Assembly (NCBI RefSeq): GCF_000422585.1
Contig: NZ_AUGI01000034.1
Coordinates: 1 to 64,000 of the forward strand
Source of the DNA: Hugenholtzia roseola DSM 9546
GTDB taxonomy: Bacteria > Bacteroidota > Bacteroidia > Cytophagales > Bernardetiaceae
Direction: 5' to 3'
Length of the DNA: 64,000 bases
Shown here: positions 26,133 through 35,071 of the stretch, piece after piece
Layout: the number at the start of each line of letters is the position of its first letter
Position numbering within the stretch: position 1 is the stretch's first letter
The notes under the pieces: generated by a model
The model's input: only the letters and a program-made list of their open reading frames with translations
Databases searched by the model: none
What the model was told of the DNA's origin: nothing
Made by a program: the position numbers and the translations under genes

Positions 26133-28070
26133 ATGTCCAATATTGCCAAACTGCACCAAGAGGTTTTTGATTTTTTAGAAGAAAAACGCGAAAAGTATCC
26201 TGATTTATATTTTTCTTTGCGTACAGATAATGTTAAAAATCGTCTGACAGATGGACATCGTTTTTGGGGAAACGATAAAAATTTGTATTTTTCTTTTTGG
26301 GAAGGGCAGGATAGAATAGCGAAAGCGGCTAATATTTCTATCCACATAACAATAAAGGGACATTTATATTTATGGCTTAATGCTAAGGATAATGATAAAA
26401 AAGCAGTTTTTTTTGAAAAATTAGCTCATACGTTAGGACGCTTTTCTCGGACAAAAAACACCCAAACTAATGAGTATGAAAATACTTGGCGTAGAAGTTA
26501 TGCACAAGAGGGTTGGAAAAGTGGCTTAGAAGATTTTATTGAGAATGATTGGAAAAAAATAAATCAGTTTCTATTATTCAGTGACTTAGATAAAGAAATT
26601 ACACCAATTCATCGAGAAAATTTTGAAGAATCTATAAGAATTCAAGATGAAATAAAGCAAAAGGACGTTTTGACTTTCCGAATAGCTACTCTTCCAAGAA
26701 AAACCTATAAGCCCATAAAGCTTCGAGAATTATATCTTCAAAATATTGGTCATTTTGAGGAATTATCACTCTCACTTTCTCAAAAGGTAACGATTTTGAT
26801 AGGTGAAAATGGCTCAGGTAAATCTACGGTTTTACGTGCTTTAGCTTTAGCCTTAACGGGCGTTAATGCCTTTCAAGAAAGCGGACAAAACTTACTTGGT
26901 AAAGAGCTAAAAGATTGGCTTCAGATAATAGGTTATGACAACAAACGCCCCGTTTACGCTCAAAACGGTTTGATTAACTTACTTTATGAAAGAAATGACG
27001 AACATAACAACGAAATCAAGTTATATTTTAATGATAGATTAGGTGTTTTAGCAGAAGATGTTTTAGAGCCTGAAACGGAGTATTTCGCCACAATGCACAA
27101 CGAATCTGAAACAGATATACTTTTTCTTGGCTTCCCACAAGGCGGTGGCTATGAAAGCCCTGCAAAACTTCACGAATCTAATCGCCCTGAGTATATTGAT
27201 TTATTTACTATGATTACCGACCGCGCACATAAAAAATTGGAGCGGTTTAAAAATTGGACAGATACTAATTACAAGCAACATCTTACTGCCTTAAAAGATG
27301 GTAACCTATCCGAGGCGACAGCTTATCTTTCTAAAATCAAAGACGTATTTAAATTAATTTCATTGGTTACTTCCGAAAATGAAAGCGAAACAATCGTAGA
27401 ATTTTCTAAAATTCTCTATGATGAAGAAGCAAAAGACGGTAGAATAATTTTGGTAAACATTAAATCTGCTAACTTGGATAAGCCACAAACCATAGAACTG
27501 GATTTGTTAAGCCAAGGCTACCAAAATTTATTTTATTGGTTCGGGGAGTTGGTTTCGCGAGCGCATCAAGTCAACGAGTTTTACAAAAAAGAACAGCCGC
27601 AAAAGGCAAAAGAAAGTATTTTTGAAATGAATGGTATTGTGTTAATTGACGAAATTGACACGTATTTACATTTAAAATGGCAACAAAACATTTTAAAGGT
27701 TTTGGCGGACAAATTTAAAAATATGCAGTTTGTGGTTACAACACATAGTTCCAAGGTCTTAACAGGTATTTCTTCTGACATTTGCAATGCTTTTAAAATT
27801 GAAGACAAAAGAGCTGAAAGGCTTGAATATTTTTATGGACAAGAAATAAATAAAGCAAATAAAGTATTTTTTGATGTACCTAAACGTGATAAATATATTC
27901 AAGAAAAGGTTGATACTATAATTTCTTTGCTTGATGAGGAAACACCTGAAAGCATTGAAAAAGCAGAAAAATTATACCTTGAATTGGCAGCTATTTTGGG
28001 TCATGAAGATACCGATATGGTATTTATTGACACAACATTATCCATTTTAAAAATTGAGCAGGGATTATGA
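26133..28070 (+). CDS. ptuA: PtuA-like AAA ATPase of a Septu-type defence system, with extra N-terminal region
   Basis: 645 residues. About 1-190 are an unusual N-terminal region with no motif I know (KNLYFSFWEGQD, IHITIKGHLYLWLNA). The ABC/AAA_15-like ATPase follows: Walker A GENGSGKST (224-232), signature-like LLSQGYQ (about 462), Walker B IVLIDEID (about 503-510), and the switch histidine in VVTTHSSKVL. Septu pairs this ATPase with an HNH nuclease (PtuB) against phages, and the next gene is exactly that, overlapping by ATGA. The genes are clearly more AT-rich than their neighbours, consistent with horizontal gain. No reverse transcriptase is adjacent, which argues against a retron version. 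Confidence 0.85.
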   Translation: MSNIAKLHQEVFDFLEEKREKYPDLYFSLRTDNVKNRLTDGHRFWGNDKNLYFSFWEGQDRIAKAANISIHITIKGHLYLWLNAKDNDKKAVFFEKLAHTLGRFSRTKNTQTNEYENTWRRSYAQEGWKSGLEDFIENDWKKINQFLLFSDLDKEITPIHRENFEESIRIQDEIKQKDVLTFRIATLPRKTYKPIKLRELYLQNIGHFEELSLSLSQKVTILIGENGSGKSTVLRALALALTGVNAFQESGQNLLGKELKDWLQIIGYDNKRPVYAQNGLINLLYERNDEHNNEIKLYFNDRLGVLAEDVLEPETEYFATMHNESETDILFLGFPQGGGYESPAKLHESNRPEYIDLFTMITDRAHKKLERFKNWTDTNYKQHLTALKDGNLSEATAYLSKIKDVFKLISLVTSENESETIVEFSKILYDEEAKDGRIILVNIKSANLDKPQTIELDLLSQGYQNLFYWFGELVSRAHQVNEFYKKEQPQKAKESIFEMNGIVLIDEIDTYLHLKWQQNILKVLADKFKNMQFVVTTHSSKVLTGISSDICNAFKIEDKRAERLEYFYGQEINKANKVFFDVPKRDKYIQEKVDTIISLLDEETPESIEKAEKLYLELAAILGHEDTDMVFIDTTLSILKIEQGL

Positions 28071-28762
28071 TAAAAATCAAGAAAGGACATACTCCAGCAC
28101 CATTATTAGCACTACAGAATGTAGAAGGTGCAAGCTACGATGATTTAAGAGGTTCTGATAAAGACGAAGTAAAATCAGCCTTGCTCGAAAATCAAGGCTA
28201 CATTTGTGCTTATTGTATGAAGCCAATTAATGAAAATACTATGGGGATAGAGCATTTTAAATCTCAGTCTACCGACCCCCATTTGGATTTAGACTTCAAC
28301 AATATGTTAGCCGTCTGCCGCGACCAAAACGAGCATTGTGATGTTTACAGAAGTCGTCAGTTAGATGCAGATGGCAAGCAAAAAAATTTTGTTTATCTTC
28401 CTAATCCCAAAAGTCTCGAATTTGCCCGTCTAAAGTTTAATTACGCGAGAGCATCTTTCGAAATAACTTGTTCTAATGATGATAACGTTACGCAAGAGTT
28501 AGAAAAGTCAGAAAATTTACCACCGAGGAACGGGTTACTAAATCTAAACTGTAAAACCTTAACAGACCTTAGACGAAGTGCTTGGTCGGCAGTACAAAGA
28601 AGATTAGAAAGAAGAAGCCCAGCAAGACTATGGCGCGAAACGCCTGCTGCTATTCGTTTAGCTGAAGATATTTATAGAGAATATCAACCGAGCGGAAAAA
28701 ATAAAGCGTTTTATCCCGTGGTGTTGCTCAATTTAGAACGACATTTTCCTCAATTAAAATAA
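28067..28762 (+). CDS. ptuB: PtuB-like HNH endonuclease
   Basis: 231 residues, start overlapping the ptuA stop (ATGA). The zinc/HNH core reads CAYCMKPI (CxxC), GIEHFKSQS (His), LDFNNMLAVC (Asn, Cys) and EHCD (Cys). Beginning KKGHTPAPLLAL and ending VVLLNLERHFPQLK, it fits the TIGR02646-type HNH family found with PtuA ATPases and in retron-Septu loci. It is the presumed DNA-cutting effector controlled by the PtuA ATPase. AT-rich like ptuA; no terminator is obvious. Confidence 0.87.
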   Translation: MIKIKKGHTPAPLLALQNVEGASYDDLRGSDKDEVKSALLENQGYICAYCMKPINENTMGIEHFKSQSTDPHLDLDFNNMLAVCRDQNEHCDVYRSRQLDADGKQKNFVYLPNPKSLEFARLKFNYARASFEITCSNDDNVTQELEKSENLPPRNGLLNLNCKTLTDLRRSAWSAVQRRLERRSPARLWRETPAAIRLAEDIYREYQPSGKNKAFYPVVLLNLERHFPQLK

Positions 28763-29153
28763 GTTTTTAAAAACATTTACAATCAATACTAAACATTATA
28801 AAATATAAACTAACAATAAAAACATCTATTTTTGGTATAAAAACAATAAAGATAGTCCCAAAAATGGAAGGGGCAAAGATATGCCTTGTCCCTACGTTAA
28901 ACAATGATTTTTGGAATTTAGCACTAATAGAGTTTGGGCTGGAGTCTATTTTAGACTTTTGTAGTTGCAGCCAAGCCACTTACGGCGGCAGAGATTGGGT
29001 GCAGGTATGATGAAAATGCGTATCTTTGTCTTTGTCTTGTGATTATCTTAGCTCTTATTAGCTTTTCTAAACTCCACTCTACGGGATTTGGTGTGCCTTT
29101 TCACCCTCTTTCTCCACTCGTCTTTATTTTTTATCATATCCCTCTTTGTTTGT
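28763..29153. other. Spacer downstream of ptuAB
   Basis: 391 bp. A half copy of the MITE family lies at about 28869-28929. TATCTTTG at 29021-29028 is a likely -7 box for sprE, without a well-placed TTTG. No gene is credible: the minus frame 28767-28979 runs through the repeat. Confidence 0.55.
28869..28929. repeat. Half copy of the MITE-like family
   Basis: Contains ATGCCTTGTCCCTAC and ATTTTTGGAATTTAGCACTA, matching the right half of copies 1 and 2. The left half and its end are absent. Confidence 0.7.
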
Positions 29154-31370
29154 ATGCGTTCTGACAAAACATTGCACAAATCGCTTCAAGTGAGCCTTTT
29201 ATGGACTTTTTGGCTGCTGCTCATTCCTTGTTTTCTTAGTGGCTGCGCTTTCTACCACAACACAACGGCACGCTTCAATGCCTATTTTTTAGCCAAAGAA
29301 AAGATGTTAGAAGCCGAAAACAATTTGGAATTAGAGCGAAAAGAAGATTTTAACAATATTTTATATCCTCTCTTGCGGATACAGGATAGCCTTGTGGCGG
29401 CTTCGCAGAAGGCTAATTTCGAGTATGTGATAGAAAAGGCTTCTCTGCCTGTTCAAAATCACCCCAGCAGCGAATATGTAGATTGGTCGTATTTGGAAAT
29501 TGGGAAGGCGCGTTTTTATCAAGGCGATTTTTTACAAGCCGCCAACACGTTTAAATACATCAATACAAACCCCAAAACGGAGGAAGCGCGTTTGGCAGCC
29601 CTCATTTGGCTGATGCGCAATTTTTCGGAAACGGCGCAATTTGACGAAGCCGAATACGTGATGGACATCGTTGCAAAAAGTGAAGGCATTTCAGAAAAAA
29701 ACATTGCCCTTTTCTACAAACATGCGGCACAACACTATCGCCTCAAAAATAATTTTATCAAGACGGCGCAATACCTCGAATTGGTGCTGCCTTATATCCA
29801 ACGCAAAAAAGAAAAGGGACGCTATCATTATATCTTGGGTCAGATTTATCAGAAAGAAAACCAAACCGATTTAGCCTATCAAAACTACACTGCCGCCTTT
29901 GCTGCACACGTAAGCTATGAAATGGATTTCAATGCGCAACTGCAAGCCGCCGAAGTTTTTACCTCTGATAGTCCTGCCGATATAGAAAAAATGGAAAAAT
30001 ACTTCCAAAAACTTTTAGCAGATAAGAAAAATGAAGAATACCAAGACAAAATTTATTATCAATTAGCAAACTTTTATCTGCGACAGAAAAATAACAAAGA
30101 CCGCTATCCAAAAGCCATCAATGCTTTGGAAAAAGCCACTTTTATAGGCACAGACCCCCAACAAAAAGCCTACACCTATCTGAAATTAGGTGAAATTTAC
30201 TACCAACAAAAAAACTTCCAACAAGCCGCCAATTATTACGATAGTGCCGCCCAGACGCTGCGCCCCGATATGCTCGATTATCAAAAAATTGTCAATCAGG
30301 CAGCCATCTTACAAGAATTTTATACCACTTATCAAATCATAGAGCGGCAGGATTTGTACCTGCGTCTTGCCAATTTAGACCCAAGCGCACAAAAAAGCTA
30401 CTTCGAAACCGAAATAGAAAAAGAAAAACGCACCATAGATAAGCAAATTGCACAAGAACTATTGGAGCGGCAGCGCAACGAGCAAGCAGCTCAAAATCAG
30501 GGAGTTAATCCGCTGCAAGGGGGCGGACAAAATGCAAGCAACTGGTATTTCTATAATCCCGTCGCGATGGCACAGGGCAAAGATTATTTTGCTCGCACGT
30601 GGAACAATCGCCCTTTGGAAGACAACTGGCGCAGAAGTAGGAAAAAAGAAGTGTCTTTTTCCAACCCCGATAATCCTGACGCGGTAGCGGAAAAACCCGA
30701 AACGGAAATGAGCGAAGACGAACTCAAAGCCGCCCGTTATGCCAAATTGCCCTCGATAGAAGACCGCTTGGCTGCCGTTCCCAAAACACAGGCAGAGCAG
30801 GCAGCTCGCAAGGATAGTTTGGAGATGGCATTGTATCAATTAGGTAAAATCTATCACTACCAAATGCAGGAAGAGCGCAACGCCCTGCAAACCCTTAGCC
30901 GCCTAACCAAAGATTTTCCCCAAACACAGCACCTGCCCGAAGCCCTCTATTTGATGTATATGATTTGTCAGAAAGAGCCTTTTTGCGAAAGCGACCCCTA
31001 CAAAGAGCGCGTAGAAAAGGAGTTTGGCACTACTATCTATGCCAAGTTGATTCAAAATCCAAACTATCAGGCGCAGATGACACAGACCGACAGCCTGATG
31101 GAAAGCCGCTATCAAAGCCTTTATGATAGTTTTCAGAAAGAAGAACAAGCTCAAACGCTCGAACAAATTGCGGCTTTTCGCGCCCAATATCCCAATCACC
31201 CCATGCTTAGTAAGGTGCGTTTGATAGAAATTTTGATGATGGCGCAAAGAGGCGACAAACAAAACTACAAGCAAGCCTTAGAAAAGTTCAATGATGAGTT
31301 TCCACAAAACGAACAAGCCGAATTTGTAGCACGCCTTTTGAAAGCCTTAGAAAAAGAAAGTGGCGGTTAG
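29154..31370 (+). CDS. sprE: SprE/PorW family TPR lipoprotein of gliding motility and type IX secretion
   Basis: 738 residues from ATG 29154; the longer frame uses a TTG. The lipobox LSGC (Cys31) is followed by the family start AFYHNTTARFNAYFLAKEKMLEAE. TPR units fill most of the protein (DWSYLEIGKARFYQGDFLQAANTFKYI, YTYLKLGEIYYQQKNFQQAANYYDSA). The segment NWYFYNPVAMAQGKDYFARTWNNRPLEDNWRRS is a hallmark of SprE. SprE/PorW is a periplasm-facing outer-membrane lipoprotein needed for type IX secretion and gliding in Flavobacterium and Porphyromonas. Other T9SS genes are not in the window. Confidence 0.88.
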   Translation: MRSDKTLHKSLQVSLLWTFWLLLIPCFLSGCAFYHNTTARFNAYFLAKEKMLEAENNLELERKEDFNNILYPLLRIQDSLVAASQKANFEYVIEKASLPVQNHPSSEYVDWSYLEIGKARFYQGDFLQAANTFKYINTNPKTEEARLAALIWLMRNFSETAQFDEAEYVMDIVAKSEGISEKNIALFYKHAAQHYRLKNNFIKTAQYLELVLPYIQRKKEKGRYHYILGQIYQKENQTDLAYQNYTAAFAAHVSYEMDFNAQLQAAEVFTSDSPADIEKMEKYFQKLLADKKNEEYQDKIYYQLANFYLRQKNNKDRYPKAINALEKATFIGTDPQQKAYTYLKLGEIYYQQKNFQQAANYYDSAAQTLRPDMLDYQKIVNQAAILQEFYTTYQIIERQDLYLRLANLDPSAQKSYFETEIEKEKRTIDKQIAQELLERQRNEQAAQNQGVNPLQGGGQNASNWYFYNPVAMAQGKDYFARTWNNRPLEDNWRRSRKKEVSFSNPDNPDAVAEKPETEMSEDELKAARYAKLPSIEDRLAAVPKTQAEQAARKDSLEMALYQLGKIYHYQMQEERNALQTLSRLTKDFPQTQHLPEALYLMYMICQKEPFCESDPYKERVEKEFGTTIYAKLIQNPNYQAQMTQTDSLMESRYQSLYDSFQKEEQAQTLEQIAAFRAQYPNHPMLSKVRLIEILMMAQRGDKQNYKQALEKFNDEFPQNEQAEFVARLLKALEKESGG

Positions 31371-31374
31371 GCTT

Positions 31375-31406
31375 TTTGCAAAAGTGCCGTAAAAAGTGTA
31401 TCTTTG
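31375..31406 (+). promoter_or_regulatory. Promoter of elbB
   Basis: TTTG at 31375-31378, 20-nt spacer, TATCTTTG at 31399-31406. It starts 5 bp after the sprE stop; elbB ATG is 67 nt past the -7 box. Confidence 0.75.
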
Positions 31407-31472
31407 GAGAGTTCATACCCCCGACTCTCTTTAAAACCTCTTTCTAACCTTTTCTAATTCCTCTCTAATCCT

Positions 31473-32171
31473 ATGAAAATTGGCGTTCTTCTCTCTGGCT
31501 CTGGTGTATATGACGGCGCGGAGATTCACGAATCAGTCTTGACTTTATTGGCTTTGGATATGATGGGCGTGTCTTATTTTTGTATCGCACCCGACAAGCC
31601 GCAGCACCATGTCATCAACCACCTAACAGGCGAGGAGATGGCAGAAAAGCGCAATGTCTTAGTAGAGGCGGCGCGTATCGCAAGGGGCAACATTACCCCA
31701 CTTTCGCAGGTTTCGGCAAAAGATATGGACGGCTTGGTGATGCCGGGCGGTTTTGGTGTGGCTAAAAACTTCACCGCTTGGGCTTTCGAAGGTGCGGCAG
31801 GCGAAATAGATGCCGACGTAAAGCGATTGATACAAGAGTTGGTAGCCAAACACAAGCCTATCGCTGCCCTTTGTATGTCGCCCACTACCCTTGCCAAAGC
31901 CTTAGAAGGGACAGGTTTGGCAGCCAAACTCTCTGTCGGCACAACCGCTGCCCCTTCCCCTTACGACATTGCCGCCATCAGCGAGGGCATGCGAAGCATT
32001 GGGGTCAATGCTGTGATGTGTGCCATAGACGAGGTAGTAGCCGATGATGCTCACAATATCGTAACCACGCCTTGTTATATGATGGAAGGCTCTATTGCGC
32101 AGGTCTATGCAGGTATCCAAAAGACGATAGCCAAATTAGTGGAGATGGTCGCCCTGCATATCGAGAGCTAA
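31473..32171 (+). CDS. elbB: ElbB-type DJ-1/PfpI family glyoxalase
   Basis: 232 residues. Family start MKIGVLLSGSGVYDGAEIHESVLTLLAL, then PDKPQHHVINHLTGE, LVMPGGFGVAKN and the nucleophile elbow AALCMSPTT with the conserved Cys. ElbB was first tied to isoprenoid overproduction and has weak glyoxalase activity in vitro; the cell role is not settled. Cytoplasmic. It has its own promoter and is followed 78 bp later by the PEP-synthase-like gene in the same direction. Confidence 0.9.
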   Translation: MKIGVLLSGSGVYDGAEIHESVLTLLALDMMGVSYFCIAPDKPQHHVINHLTGEEMAEKRNVLVEAARIARGNITPLSQVSAKDMDGLVMPGGFGVAKNFTAWAFEGAAGEIDADVKRLIQELVAKHKPIAALCMSPTTLAKALEGTGLAAKLSVGTTAAPSPYDIAAISEGMRSIGVNAVMCAIDEVVADDAHNIVTTPCYMMEGSIAQVYAGIQKTIAKLVEMVALHIES

Positions 32172-32249
32172 AACCTATTTTGCCCTTGCGCCGCTGGTGC
32201 GTTTGTGGTAGGAACATGTATTTCTTGCGGTAAAAAAACAAAAATCCTA

Positions 32250-34412
32250 ATGGCAAAATTAGAACAGTTATATTTATTCGACCAATTAGGCATTCCCACG
32301 CCTACCTTTTTGGAAGTTAGCTATCAGGAAAGTTTAGACCCCCAAGAGATAGCACACCTAAAAAGGGTCTTGCGTGCGCCCTATGTCGTGCGCTCAAATT
32401 ACTCCTATGCGCGTGCCGCCAAAGAGGAGGTAGAGAAGCCCTTTTATGAGTCTTTGTATGCAAATTCGGCGACGATAGAAATTGAAATGCACAAGGTCTT
32501 CGAGCGGTATCCTACCGTCATCGACCAAAACGTAATCGTGCAGGAGCGTATCGCCGCCGACTATCAAGGCACACTTTTAGCCTTTCGCAATGGCATTTGG
32601 AAATTAGACTGCCAAGATTTTCAGACCCAAGACCTATCAGAGGCGCGTACAAACCCTTATCCGCCCCTACCCGAAGCGGCGAGGCTGGTTTTGCTACCCA
32701 AATTTGCCAAATCCGACGTATGGATTTCTACCCTGCTGCCTTCTTTTTTCCCCTATTGGAAACCTTTTAAGGGTGCAAATAAGACGCTGACACACAATTT
32801 TGTACGCCTTTCTAATTATGCCAAACGCCTTTTAAAACATACCCCTGCCCATTTGCATGGGCTAAAAATTCGTTTCCTCTTTGCAGGGCGAAAGGTCTAT
32901 TTTCTCACTGCCGAGCCTATTTCTACGCCTTTACAGTCGGAGGAAGTCTTGATTGTGGGTGAGCATCAGGAGCTATTTTCGGCTGCCCCTACCCGCATGA
33001 TGGTTTCGCTGATGCAAGCCTGTGGCAAAAATGTTTTTAATTACTATCGCAAAATAGATAGTACGCTCGAAAGGCGCAATTTCTTCGAGGTAGCCGAAGG
33101 GCTGCCTTGCATCAATTATTCTGCCCTTTTAGATGTCATGGTGCATTGGGGGCTGCCTACCCGTTGGATTGCGCAGGTCTTCGATGCGCCCGACTTGTAT
33201 CGCGTAGGCTTTCGTCCGTTTCGTTTTCTGTATAAATTCCCTGCCGTTTGGCGCGGCTTGCAGAAGCAACTTTTTGTCGTTCCCGAAACAAAAAGATGGC
33301 TCAAAAAAGTGCAACAATCCTTATCAATCCAACAGGAAAAACGCCTGCTTATCTGGCAAAAAAAGCCTGCCGCTGCTCTCGATGGCTTCTTCAAGGATTT
33401 GAAAATGCTCTATACTTATTGGCTTTGGCACATTCACACCATTTCGGCGGCATTGGCATTGGCAAGGCGCATCTTCGGCACGCCACCTGCTTTGAAAAGT
33501 TTGGATTTGCACAAAGATTTAGACTTTTATCAGGATTTCTTTTTGTGGCGAAAAGGAAAAATGCAGCTTTCCGATTTTTTAGAAAAATACGGACATCGTG
33601 GCTTTTACGAATCCGACTTTGGAAGTTTGCGATTTAGCGAAAAGCCCCCTCAATATTGGGAACGTTGGAAAGAAATTGCCACCCCTGCCCAGCAAAAACA
33701 GAGCCTCAAATCCAAACTTAGTTGGATAGACCGCCTTTGGCTATTGCCCTTCCTGCCCTTGCTCAATCTGCGCGAACAGTTGCGCAATGCCATCATGACC
33801 TTTTTCTTTTCCCTCAAAAAGGAATTGCAGCAGCAGGCGCAAATACGTTTTGGACAAGATTTTGACTTTGCAAGCTACCACATCGAAGACTTAAAGGCAC
33901 TCTTTCAAGACCACCTCAATAAAGAGGAAATTTGTCAGATTTGCTACCCCCAACAAGGAAGTTGGCTTCCGCAGCCCTTTCTGCACAGCAAAGAACACCA
34001 AATTACACAATTTCCGCAGTTGCAGAAAAACGACTCCCAAGTCAGGAATTTGCACTCCGCCGTCGGTCTTAGCATACAAGAAGGAAAGGTACGGGGGCGC
34101 GTTTGGCGCGTCAATAAGGTAGAGAGCGAATTTCTCGATTTCAAAAGCACAGGCGAGCGCACCATCTTAGTAGCCGATGCCTTAGACCCCAGTTGGATAC
34201 CTTGTTTGGCACAAATAGATGGCATTGTGCTTTATATTGGAAATTACTTTTCGCAAACAGCAATCCTTTTGCGGGAGCTTAAAATTCCTGCTATTTCTAA
34301 AATAGAACCAAGTTTTCAACTTTATAGTGGCGATTTGATAGAAATGGACGCACACACAGGCAAGGTTACGCTTTTAGAGCGAAGTGCCAATGCGCCTTCT
34401 TTGGCGGAGTAG
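32250..34412 (+). CDS. PEP-synthase/PPDK-like protein with degenerate phosphohistidine domain
   Basis: 720 residues from ATG 32250; a GTG at 32205 adds 15 residues of non-family sequence. The N-terminus looks like an ATP-grasp PEP/pyruvate-binding domain (APYVVRSNYSYARAAKEE, NVIVQERI). The C-terminus is the mobile swivelling domain (RTILVADALDPSWIPCLAQIDGI, then GNYFSQTAILLRELKIPAIS, GDLIEMDAHTGKV). In active enzymes that segment reads G-x-x-SH-x-A with a phosphorylated His; here Gln669 replaces it. The middle (about 250-560) is poorly conserved, rich in Trp, Phe and Lys. Phosphotransfer by the known route is therefore unlikely. Function unknown. Confidence 0.72.
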   Translation: MAKLEQLYLFDQLGIPTPTFLEVSYQESLDPQEIAHLKRVLRAPYVVRSNYSYARAAKEEVEKPFYESLYANSATIEIEMHKVFERYPTVIDQNVIVQERIAADYQGTLLAFRNGIWKLDCQDFQTQDLSEARTNPYPPLPEAARLVLLPKFAKSDVWISTLLPSFFPYWKPFKGANKTLTHNFVRLSNYAKRLLKHTPAHLHGLKIRFLFAGRKVYFLTAEPISTPLQSEEVLIVGEHQELFSAAPTRMMVSLMQACGKNVFNYYRKIDSTLERRNFFEVAEGLPCINYSALLDVMVHWGLPTRWIAQVFDAPDLYRVGFRPFRFLYKFPAVWRGLQKQLFVVPETKRWLKKVQQSLSIQQEKRLLIWQKKPAAALDGFFKDLKMLYTYWLWHIHTISAALALARRIFGTPPALKSLDLHKDLDFYQDFFLWRKGKMQLSDFLEKYGHRGFYESDFGSLRFSEKPPQYWERWKEIATPAQQKQSLKSKLSWIDRLWLLPFLPLLNLREQLRNAIMTFFFSLKKELQQQAQIRFGQDFDFASYHIEDLKALFQDHLNKEEICQICYPQQGSWLPQPFLHSKEHQITQFPQLQKNDSQVRNLHSAVGLSIQEGKVRGRVWRVNKVESEFLDFKSTGERTILVADALDPSWIPCLAQIDGIVLYIGNYFSQTAILLRELKIPAISKIEPSFQLYSGDLIEMDAHTGKVTLLERSANAPSLAE

Positions 34413-34449
34413 CCCACCTGCTTTTTTCTAACCTTCAAAAGACCACTTC

Positions 34450-34470
34450 GGACAGGGCAGTGCCTTGTCC
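34450..34470. repeat. GGACAGGGCA/TGCCTTGTCC hairpin, MITE-related
   Basis: Near-perfect palindrome like the inner one of the mobile element, followed by TTATTTTG, 38 bp after the stop at 34412. May end that transcript. Confidence 0.5.
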
Positions 34471-34517
34471 TTATTTTGTGTTATCTGCGTAAAAAGCAAT
34501 ATCTGAACATGTTTTTT

Positions 34518-34738
34518 TATCTTTGCAAAAATAGCACAAAAGCAAGAATCTTTCATCTCTTGAAAAAGCAAGTGCAAATAAGAGCAAAAAAAAGAGAAGT
34601 TAAATTTTTGTTAAAAGCACAGAAAAATTTGGAAGTTAGAAAAAAAAAAATAGGTTTGCCCTGTCTTAGTAAGCATACTATTTTTGTAGTAAGCTAAGGC
34701 ATAAATTTCATTTTCTAAACCTCTAAGTTTTTGTTATT
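34518..34738 (+). repeat. Cassette upstream repeat, copy A
   Basis: About 220 bp nearly identical to copies B, C and D. Order of landmarks: TATCTTTGC (-7-like), AATAGCACAAAAGCAAG, TCATCTCTTGAAAAAGCAAG, an A-rich tract, TTAAATTTTTGTTAAAAGC, then TAGGTTTG and the promoter for the peptide gene. It fills most of the 326 bp between 34412 and 34739. Confidence 0.9.
34655..34698 (+). promoter_or_regulatory. Peptide A promoter with operator-like direct repeats
   Basis: TTTG (34655-34658), 20-nt spacer, TATTTTTG (34679-34686) is a full consensus match. The direct repeat TAGTAAGC occurs at 34667-34674 and 34687-34694, exactly 20 bp apart and bracketing the -7 box. CTTAG/CTAAG arms (34665, 34694) also form an inverted repeat. 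This looks like an operator. Confidence 0.7.
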
Positions 34739-34966
34739 ATGAAAAAGATTCTTTTAGTAGCCTTGCTCACAGCATGCTCGGTATTTGGTTTTATGGCTTC
34801 GCAACAAGAGGCGGAGGCAGGGTGTGCGTCGGGTAGTACGGCTCGTTGCCTCCTTAATAGTACTGCTGGTGATGGTTATAAGTGTGTATCAGGAACAGGG
34901 TTACCTTCTAACTGCTCGCAAGGAGGTGGAGGAGGGGGGGTTGTACCATTACCTTCACCTATGTAG
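34739..34966 (+). CDS. Small exported Cys/Gly peptide, cassette A
   Basis: 75 residues. A signal-like N-terminus MKKILLVALLTACSVFGFM leads to SQQEAEAG, a probable cleavage region. The mature part has four Cys (29, 37, 49, 59), a Gly6 run and ends VVPLPSPM. Size, signal and genomic place (before a DUF4221 lipoprotein) resemble the Bacteroides NVEALA-type peptides (TIGR04149, from memory), but the sequence beyond the leader is different from its three paralogues here. The partner gene follows after a large hairpin. Confidence 0.75.
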   Translation: MKKILLVALLTACSVFGFMASQQEAEAGCASGSTARCLLNSTAGDGYKCVSGTGLPSNCSQGGGGGGVVPLPSPM

Positions 34967-34997
34967 TTTGCTATACTAAATTTTAATATTTGATATT

Positions 34998-35058
34998 AAA
35001 TAAAGTATTTTGTCAAAGTTTAAATACATAAACTAAACTAAAACAAAATACTTTATTT
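34998..35058 (+). terminator. Hairpin between peptide A and lipoprotein A
   Basis: AAATAAAGTATTTTGT and ACAAAATACTTTATTT, a perfect 16-bp inverted repeat with a 29-nt loop, 31 bp after the peptide stop and 13 bp before the lipoprotein ATG. Probably a partial terminator or a stabiliser of the peptide mRNA. Confidence 0.7.
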
Positions 35059-35071
35059 AAAAACTAAAAAA

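Noticed and set aside
25972-28762. Retron with PtuAB effectors
   Set aside because: No reverse transcriptase gene next to the ATPase-nuclease pair and no msr/msd-like inverted structure seen in the upstream 260 bp.
28767-28979. Minus-strand frame of 70 codons after ptuB
   Set aside because: Runs through the MITE half copy; no family features.
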